The notes beneath the pieces were generated by a model. The model searched no databases. It was not told the DNA's origin and was given only the letters and a program-made list of their open reading frames with translations. Source: Amphritea sp. (lineage in GTDB: Bacteria; Pseudomonadota; Gammaproteobacteria; Pseudomonadales; Balneatricaceae). Taken from it: a DNA stretch of 40,071 bases. How positions within the stretch are numbered: position 1 is the stretch's first letter; each line of letters opens with the position of its first letter. The DNA lies in NCBI GenBank assembly GCA_024679645.1, contig JAIBCZ010000003.1, positions 1 to 40,071 on the forward strand, in the 5' to 3' direction. This document shows positions 35,086 to 40,071 of this stretch, one piece after another. The position numbers were made by a program, and so were the translations under genes.

Positions 35086-35166
35086 ACTAGCAAGTCGCGG
35101 AGCGACGTCTAACCACTAGCAACCCGCATAGCCACATCTAGCCAACCTGCAAAGCCGGTGGCCTGA

Positions 35167-35197
35167 CAAATAATTGCCGCTGCGCGGTAATTATTTG
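35167..35197 (-). terminator. Hairpin at the 3' end of acuI
   Basis: CAAATAATTGCCGC (35167-35180) pairs with GCGGTAATTATTTG (35184-35197) with one G-T wobble. The stem straddles the acuI stop codon. There is no long T run, so it may be a weak terminator or a 3' protective hairpin. Confidence 0.5.
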
Positions 35198-36174
35198 TTG
35201 GGATCAACCAGCGTTCGTCCCTGAATTTTGCCCGCTACAATATCTGCAGCTGCCTGAGGTAACTCTGCTAAACCAATAACATTCGAGATTTCACCCAATG
35301 CATTAGCAGGCAGATCAGTCAGCAATCTATTCCAGGCAGCTGAACGGATATCTACCGGACAAAGCACTGAATCAACACCTTGTAGACGAACGTTGCGCAA
35401 AATAAATGGCATCACGGTAGAAGGTAGCTTATACCCACCTGCCAGACCACACGCAGCGACAACTCCCCGGTAGTCAGTCTCTGCCAGAAGCCGGGCTAAG
35501 ATAGTATCACCTACGGTATCAATGGCCCCAGCCCAACGCTGCTTTTCCAGAGGCCGCGCTTTTTCAGCCATTTCTTCACGGGACAGCAGTTCAGTCGCAC
35601 CCAGACCACGCAGATACTCATGGGTCGATTCTCGCCCGGTCACAGCAGCCACTTTGTAGCCCAGCTTACTCAGAATAGCGACGGCAACACTACCGACACC
35701 GCCAGCCGCACCGGTAACCACAACGGTACCTTTATCCGGGGTAATACCACCTTCTTCCAGTGCCATCACGCAAAGCATTGCGGTCAATCCTGCGGTACCG
35801 ATACTCATCGCTTTAGCCGCATCCATGCCCTGCGGCATCTTTACCAACCATTCTGGTTTCATACGAGCGTACTGGCTATAACCACCCCAATAACGCTCAC
35901 CCACACTCCAGCCGGTCATAATAACCTGATCGCCAGGCTGAAAACCGGGATCACGGGACTCTTTTACCACCCCTGCCAGATCGATACCTGGCACCATTGG
36001 AAAGCTATGGACGATTTTCCCGGTCCCGGTTACCGCCAACCCGTCTTTATAATTTAAAGAGGAGTAGGTTACCTCGATCAAAACATCTTCATCGGGAAGA
36101 TCGCTCATATCCAGCTGCTTTATAGCGGCTAACGTTTTGCCTTCTTCCTGTTCAAGTACCAGAGCATTAAACAT
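35191..36174 (-). CDS. acuI: Acrylyl-CoA reductase AcuI / YhdH
   Basis: This is a 327-residue medium-chain reductase of the YhdH/AcuI type that reduces acryloyl-CoA to propionyl-CoA with NADPH. SSLNYKDGLAVTGTGKI (38-54) and the cofactor motif VTGAAGGVGSVAVAIL (153-168) are typical, and the zinc residues of alcohol dehydrogenases are absent. In marine bacteria it detoxifies acrylate from DMSP or serves 3-hydroxypropionate use; the DMSP link is inferred only from habitat. The adjacent divergent GntR-family regulator probably controls it through the palindromes at 36273-36330. Confidence 0.9.
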   Translation of the reverse strand: MFNALVLEQEEGKTLAAIKQLDMSDLPDEDVLIEVTYSSLNYKDGLAVTGTGKIVHSFPMVPGIDLAGVVKESRDPGFQPGDQVIMTGWSVGERYWGGYSQYARMKPEWLVKMPQGMDAAKAMSIGTAGLTAMLCVMALEEGGITPDKGTVVVTGAAGGVGSVAVAILSKLGYKVAAVTGRESTHEYLRGLGATELLSREEMAEKARPLEKQRWAGAIDTVGDTILARLLAETDYRGVVAACGLAGGYKLPSTVMPFILRNVRLQGVDSVLCPVDIRSAAWNRLLTDLPANALGEISNVIGLAELPQAAADIVAGKIQGRTLVDPNK

Positions 36175-36272
36175 AATTCACCTCTTCTCATCTTTATGAA
36201 GTTATCTACTATCGTCTTTTCTACGAGCGGCAAGCCAGACAAATATATTTTGCGACTTTAAGCCTGATCTCT

Positions 36273-36287
36273 ATTTGTCTTACAAAT
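36273..36287. promoter_or_regulatory. Operator-like palindrome 1
   Basis: ATTTGTCTTACAAAT is a 6-bp inverted repeat around three bases, followed by TAACATTAAG. It is nearly identical to the copy at 36316-36330. It lies between divergent acuI and the regulator gene, where a GntR/FadR-family protein would bind. Confidence 0.75.
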
Positions 36288-36315
36288 TAACATTAAGCCA
36301 ATTTACACCAATTTT

Positions 36316-36330
36316 ATTTGTCATACAAAT
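36316..36330. promoter_or_regulatory. Operator-like palindrome 2
   Basis: ATTTGTCATACAAAT, followed by TAACAATAAG, repeats palindrome 1 with two changes across 25 bases. The starts are 43 bases apart, about four helical turns, so two regulator dimers could bind on the same face of the DNA. It ends 54 bases before the regulator start. Confidence 0.75.
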
Positions 36331-36384
36331 TAACAATAAGTCGATTATATGAAATAATCCCTCTACCACTGTAGGAGGTATTCC

Positions 36385-37125
36385 GTGAGTTTAGAAATAG
36401 CGCCCGTTGCCCAGCGTAGCCTTTCAAGTCAGATCGCCCATCAAATCCGTCAGGCGATCATGGATGGCTCCCTTAAGGCAGATGATCGCCTGCCAACTGA
36501 GGAAGAGCTGGCACAGCGATATCAGGTTTCCCGCCCCACTATCCGTGAAGCGCTCAAGCGACTGGCAGCACAAAATCTGATTCGCTCTCGCAGAGGACCA
36601 ACCGGAGGAACTTTTATTAACCGTCCCTCCGCTGCCGACCTGAGCGACGCACTGGCGAGCGCTACAACTCTGCTAGTGGGTATGGATGCATTCTCAATGG
36701 AAGATATTTATCAAACCCGTCTGTTACTGGGAGCAAGCTGTCTCAAGTTAGCCGCTCAGCACATCAGCGATAAACAACTGGGGCAATTAGAGCTAGAGCT
36801 TATGCAGCAACAAGATAACAGTCTTTCGCCTGAGGAATTCTGTGCATCAGATGTTCGCTTTCACCGACTCATTGCAGAGGCATCTGGCAACCCACTGCTC
36901 AGTTTTATAATGCTCAGCGTTATCGAAGCCCTGCAACCGGTCAGTAACATGGTCACTTTTCGCTTTCGGGAACGTTCCGTTATTATTGGCCAACACCAGC
37001 GTTTACTTTCTGCATTAGAACAACATAACCCGGAACTCGCCTGCTCTGTCTTTACAGAGCAGGTATGTTATCTGGCTGAGAAAACCGACCAGGCACAACA
37101 ATGGAAAGCCGAAAAGCCTGCTTAA
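36385..37125 (+). CDS. GntR/FadR-family regulator (FCD domain)
   Basis: This 246-residue transcription factor has an N-terminal winged helix (residues 10-75, with LPTEEELAQRYQVSRPTIREALKRLAAQNLI) and a C-terminal all-helical FCD effector domain (about 100-235). FCD metal-site residues are suggested by DVRFHRLIAEASGN and the later IIGQHQRL. The start is a GTG with a strong AGGAGG site. It is divergent from acuI and likely controls acuI and itself. Its effector is unknown; an acyl-CoA or organic acid is likely by family. Confidence 0.9.
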   Translation: MSLEIAPVAQRSLSSQIAHQIRQAIMDGSLKADDRLPTEEELAQRYQVSRPTIREALKRLAAQNLIRSRRGPTGGTFINRPSAADLSDALASATTLLVGMDAFSMEDIYQTRLLLGASCLKLAAQHISDKQLGQLELELMQQQDNSLSPEEFCASDVRFHRLIAEASGNPLLSFIMLSVIEALQPVSNMVTFRFRERSVIIGQHQRLLSALEQHNPELACSVFTEQVCYLAEKTDQAQQWKAEKPA

Positions 37126-37217
37126 TCATGTAAAACATTACCCCTAAATTAACGTAGGCTTCAGCCTGTAATTGCGGTATTCTTCTGCTGTAGATCAGCA
37201 GGATTTGAGGAGTTACA

Positions 37218-37790
37218 GTGGAAGAGAATAGCGTCTGGATAATTGGTATCGTTACCCTGGCAGCCGGAGCATTGATCGGTTATTTAATGGGTCGCTCCAG
37301 CGACAACTCTGGCCAACAGAAGTTAGTCGACCAGTTGAACGAAGCTCAGCAGGAGCTAAGTGAATATAAAGGGCAGGTAAACGGCCACTTCGAAAAAACC
37401 GCAGAGTTAGTTAATAATCTGACCGAAAGTTACCGTGAAGTGCACCAACACCTGGCGCAAGGTTCGGAAAGCCTGTGCAAAGGTGAACACTCCCCGGCTC
37501 AGCTGGACAACAACACCCAGCCCAAAATTGCTGAACTATCAGATACTGAGCAGGAAGAGCAGATACCCACTGTTACTGACGAAATAGCGCCTGCACCTGA
37601 AGAACCAGAAGCCATTGAGCCACCTAGGGACTATGCGCCAAAAAGCCCGGATGAAGAGGGTACCCTATCTGAGAAATTTGGCTTGAAAAAGGAACAGGAT
37701 GCGAATGAGGAAGAAGACATCCCACCGGTTTTGAAGGACCATGTCCCTAACAACCACTCTTATGATAGCGACAGTAAGCCCTCAGCCTGA
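37218..37790 (+). CDS. YhcB/ZapG-like inner membrane protein (DUF1043)
   Basis: This is a 190-residue protein with one N-terminal membrane helix (about residues 5-24, VWIIGIVTLAAGALIGYLMGR), then a coiled coil (30-85, QLNEAQQELSEYKGQVNGHFEKTAELVNNL) and an acidic, proline-rich tail. It is longer than E. coli YhcB (about 130 residues), the extra part being the low-complexity tail. YhcB/ZapG affects cell division and envelope growth. It starts at a GTG with a GAGGAG site. The gene often sits near degQ/degS-type protease genes, as here. Confidence 0.85.
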   Translation: MEENSVWIIGIVTLAAGALIGYLMGRSSDNSGQQKLVDQLNEAQQELSEYKGQVNGHFEKTAELVNNLTESYREVHQHLAQGSESLCKGEHSPAQLDNNTQPKIAELSDTEQEEQIPTVTDEIAPAPEEPEAIEPPRDYAPKSPDEEGTLSEKFGLKKEQDANEEEDIPPVLKDHVPNNHSYDSDSKPSA

Positions 37791-37804
37791 GAATAAATAC
37801 GTTT

Positions 37805-37830
37805 AAAAAACCGACTTCTGTCGGTTTTTT
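37805..37830 (+). terminator. Terminator after yhcB
   Basis: AAAAAACCGAC (37805-37815) pairs with GTCGGTTTTTT (37820-37830) around TTCT. It lies between converging yhcB and the Nif3-family gene and can end both transcripts. Confidence 0.9.
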
Positions 37831-37855
37831 TATACTCGCTAAGTCATTACGGGGC

Positions 37856-38617
37856 TCAGACCGGATTATTGATATCGATGAACTCATGTTCAAGATTAAA
37901 CTTCCCGGCAAGGTGTTCACCCAGCGCCTGTACACCGTAACGCTCCGTCGCATGATGGCCCGCGGCAAAGTAGTGAATCCCCAGCTCTCTTGCACAATGG
38001 ACCGTAGGCTCGGAAATCTCCCCGGATATAAACGCATCTAACCCTAAAGCAGCCGCTTTTGCGATATACCCCTGAGCTGCACCGGTACACCAGCCGACAG
38101 ATACTATCTGCTCCGGACCACCTTCAATATGCATCACCTCACGATTCAGTACCGCCCCGATACGCTGACTAAACTCTTCCCCGCTTAGCGGTTGATCTAA
38201 GCATCCTGTCAAACCAATACTCAATGGATTATCTGGCTCCAGCCCCCCTTTTATCGTCAGCCCAAGCTTGTCAGCCAGCTGCGCATTATTCCCTAACAGA
38301 GGATGACCATCTAAAGGCAAATGGTATGCCAGCAAACTAATATCATGGTTCAGAAGCGTTTTCAGACGACGCTTTTTCATCCCGGTCACAGGTTCTGCTT
38401 CTCCTTTCCAGAAATAACCGTGGTGCACAAGAATAAGATCAGCCTTCTGCTCTACTGCTCTATCCAGCAATGCCTGGCTAGCCGTTACCCCTGATATAAT
38501 CCGACTGACTGTGTTCCCGCCTTCCACCTGTAATCCATTCGGACAATAATCCCGATATTTATCAGGCGTTAACAGAGAGTCACAGTAATCAATCAGTTGT
38601 TTTAGCGCTATAGCCAT
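37856..38617 (-). CDS. Nif3-like dinuclear metal center protein
   Basis: This is a 253-residue protein of the Nif3 / YbgI family, which assembles as a toroid and holds two metal ions; its enzymatic role is still debated. DYCPNGLQVEG (residues 23-33), LILVHHGYFWKG (56-67, metal His pair) and HYFAAGHHATERYGVQAL (near 215-232, metal His) are the family signatures. It is divergent from the degS-like gene, an order shared with Pseudomonas. Confidence 0.92.
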   Translation of the reverse strand: MAIALKQLIDYCDSLLTPDKYRDYCPNGLQVEGGNTVSRIISGVTASQALLDRAVEQKADLILVHHGYFWKGEAEPVTGMKKRRLKTLLNHDISLLAYHLPLDGHPLLGNNAQLADKLGLTIKGGLEPDNPLSIGLTGCLDQPLSGEEFSQRIGAVLNREVMHIEGGPEQIVSVGWCTGAAQGYIAKAAALGLDAFISGEISEPTVHCARELGIHYFAAGHHATERYGVQALGEHLAGKFNLEHEFIDINNPV

Positions 38618-38709
38618 AATCTTTTCTTTAAATTCCCAAAGTTACCGGATAATCCGTATAATTCTATGACAGCTGTATAACTTTGCCACTGTTTATAAAG
38701 GCTTATTAC

Positions 38710-39882
38710 GTGATTCAACGCTTTGCTTTTCTGGTCTGGCCTATTCTGTCGGGTATTTTGGCAGCGGTAGCGCTACTGATCTACCTGCCGGATATGTTTG
38801 CGCCTCAGGCGCACACACTACAGGTTAATCAGGCTGAAGACTCTCAGGGCGCGCGCCAGGGGCCATTCTCCTATGCTGATGCTGTAGAACATGCTGCTCC
38901 AAGCGTGGTGAACATCTATACCCGCACAGCCTTACCCAATAATAACAAATCTCTCTACAACGACCCCAATATTCAACAGCATTACGATAAGAATCAAAAA
39001 AAGGAACGAACTCAATCCAGTCTCGGCTCCGGTGTAATTCTCAGCCCGGAAGGCTATATCGCCACGAACAATCACGTCATCTCCGGCGCCGATAGCATCG
39101 TTGTCGCACTAAAAGACGGTAGGGAAGCCACTGCATCGGTCATCGGCAGCGATCCGGATACAGATCTTGCTGTATTAAAAATAAACCTTCCCGACCTTCC
39201 GGGCATTACCATTAGCTCCTCGGCAAACCTCAGGGTAGGCGATGTCACTCTGGCAATAGGTAACCCTTTCGGGGTTGGCCAGACCGTGACGATGGGAATC
39301 ATCAGCGCAACCGGCCGCAACCAACTGGGGCTTAATACCTATGAAGATTTTATTCAAACCGATGCAGCCATCAATCCGGGCAACTCCGGGGGCGCACTCA
39401 TCAATGCTGCCGGCCATCTGATCGGCATAAACACTGCGATCTTTTCACGCTCAGGCGGATCACAGGGCATTGGATTTGCGATCCCCTCAAATCAGGCCAA
39501 GCAAGTTATGCAGGATCTGATTGAACATGGACGGGTTATACGGGGCTGGGTTGGCGTTGAAGCACAGGAGATCACTGCCGAGCTGGCCGAATCATTCGGT
39601 CTGAAAGACACCAAAGGCCTTATCATCGCAGGCGTATTCCGAGACGGTCCAGCTCATAAAGGCGGTCTGTTACCTGGTGATATTTTATTAGAGATCAACG
39701 GTAAAAAAATTATCAACAGCTACAACTCAATGTACAGCGTGGCCCGCATGCTACCGGACACAAACCTTCCTCTGAAGGTATGGCGTAACGGTAAATTACT
39801 GGAACTCATGATAACAGTTGCTGAACGTCCGGCTAAAGGCGTAAACAACCCACCCTCCGCTCCCAACGGAAGCAACAACTGA
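38710..39882 (+). CDS. degS: DegS/AlgW-type periplasmic serine protease
   Basis: This is a 390-residue membrane-anchored HtrA-family protease that cuts the anti-sigma factor to start the envelope stress response. An N-terminal membrane helix (residues 5-28) is followed by a trypsin-like domain with His in TNNHVISGAD, Asp in DPDTDLAVLK and Ser in NPGNSGGALI. A single PDZ domain (residues 270-370, EITAELAESFGL through GDILLEINGKKI) is DegS-like rather than DegP-like, which has two. The GTG at 38710 with AAAGG before it is preferred to the TTG at 38683. AlgW is the pseudomonad name. Confidence 0.9.
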   Translation: MIQRFAFLVWPILSGILAAVALLIYLPDMFAPQAHTLQVNQAEDSQGARQGPFSYADAVEHAAPSVVNIYTRTALPNNNKSLYNDPNIQQHYDKNQKKERTQSSLGSGVILSPEGYIATNNHVISGADSIVVALKDGREATASVIGSDPDTDLAVLKINLPDLPGITISSSANLRVGDVTLAIGNPFGVGQTVTMGIISATGRNQLGLNTYEDFIQTDAAINPGNSGGALINAAGHLIGINTAIFSRSGGSQGIGFAIPSNQAKQVMQDLIEHGRVIRGWVGVEAQEITAELAESFGLKDTKGLIIAGVFRDGPAHKGGLLPGDILLEINGKKIINSYNSMYSVARMLPDTNLPLKVWRNGKLLELMITVAERPAKGVNNPPSAPNGSNN

Positions 39883-39912
39883 AAAAGCTGAACCACTGGC
39901 TGAACAGCATAA

Positions 39913-39938
39913 AAAAGCCCCGCACTAGCCAGGCTTTT
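39913..39938. terminator. Weak hairpin between degS and hisD
   Basis: AAAAGCC (39913-39919) pairs with GGCTTTT (39932-39938) around a 12-base loop. It sits between converging genes and may be a modest terminator. Confidence 0.5.
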
Positions 39939-39952
39939 AAAACGCTGATTGC

Positions 39953-40071
39953 TCAACCTTTTATACGATACTCTGCTGAACGCGCATGGGCAGTCAGACT
40001 TTCACCTCGCGCAAGCACCGAAGCGACTTTACCCATCTCTGACGCACCGTCTTCAGAAAACATAATTAAAG
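39953..40071 (-). CDS. hisD: Histidinol dehydrogenase, C-terminal fragment at window edge
   Basis: The final 38 codons of a minus-strand gene are visible, ending with TGA at 39953-39955. The translation ends in [20 protein letters not shown] followed by RIKG, which matches the C-terminus of histidinol dehydrogenase (the conserved L-T-A-H pattern carries the metal-binding His region). The rest lies beyond the window. In P. aeruginosa hisD is also close to algW, which supports the call. Confidence 0.8.
   Translation of the reverse strand, partial: LIMFSEDGASEMGKVASVLARGESLTAHARSAEYRIKG

Larger units (their letters stand above)
31270..35089. mobile_element. 3.8 kb transposon-like element with passenger genes
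   Basis: The element (31274-35085) is bounded by imperfect terminal inverted repeats and by ACTA on both outer sides (31270-31273 and 35086-35089), a possible 4-bp target duplication. It carries four genes: a zinc-ribbon transposase candidate and a SEC-C protein on the plus strand, and an MqsRA-like toxin-antitoxin pair on the minus strand. A terminator separates the two converging halves. It lies between the TfoX-domain gene and acuI and disrupts neither. I do not recognise the element as a named family. Confidence 0.75.

Noticed and set aside
35086-35160. Integron attC-like site near GTCTAAC at the element's right flank
   Set aside because: No matching GTTAGAC-type partner arm or integrase gene is present; the boundaries are explained by the inverted repeats.

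Overview
The window looks like the chromosome of a marine gammaproteobacterium, probably an Oceanospirillaceae-type organism. This is inferred from protein character and gene order, not from a database search. Supporting signs are a GroEL with a GGM tail, the yhcB - Nif3 - degS/algW - hisD order seen in pseudomonads and relatives, an acrylyl-CoA reductase (AcuI) gene, and a complete aryl polyene (APE) pigment locus. No rRNA, tRNA or CRISPR array was seen.

Layout. 1-2.8 kb: fxsA and groES-groEL on the minus strand, with a good sigma-32-type promoter. 3.1-5.4 kb: a FabG-like reductase and two overlapping lipoprotein genes. 5.5-20.1 kb: a minus-strand APE operon of 16 genes with mostly overlapping stops and starts, in the order apeC-D-E-F-G-(H+I fusion)-J(split in two)-K-L-M-[flavin halogenase-like gene]-N-O-P-Q-R. 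A divergent pair (secreted YbjQ-like protein and phosphopantetheinyl transferase) sits at its promoter end. The ligase activates an aryl starter. Two ACPs carry the chain. The KS/CLF pair, second KS, KR and two dehydratases extend it as a polyene. Acyltransferases, a glycosyltransferase-2 protein, an MMPL exporter and LolA-like and lipoprotein partners attach it and move it to the outer membrane. The embedded flavoprotein has the GxGxxG and WxWxIP signatures of flavin-dependent halogenases, so the pigment may be halogenated as xanthomonadin is.

21.4-25.3 kb: AmpG-like transporter, YajQ, a PanE-type reductase and a PPK2 kinase. 25.4-29.5 kb: a cobalamin block with a cobalamin riboswitch, a BtuB receptor, a PduO-type adenosyltransferase, a small protein with symmetric cysteine spacing, and BtuF. 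29.6-31.3 kb: NnrS and a TfoX C-terminal-domain protein.

31.27-35.09 kb: a 3.8 kb mobile element not recognised as a named family. It has imperfect terminal inverted repeats (25 of 26 matching in the core) and a possible 4-bp ACTA target duplication. It encodes a 605-aa zinc-ribbon DDE-type transposase candidate, a SEC-C passenger protein and an MqsRA-like toxin-antitoxin pair whose promoter overlaps a perfect palindrome. It landed just after the stop codon of the TfoX-domain gene. This is the most novel-looking part of the window.

35.2-40.07 kb: acuI divergent from a GntR/FadR-family regulator with two near-identical operator-like palindromes between them, then yhcB/zapG, a Nif3-family gene, a DegS/AlgW-type protease and the 3' end of hisD, cut by the window edge.
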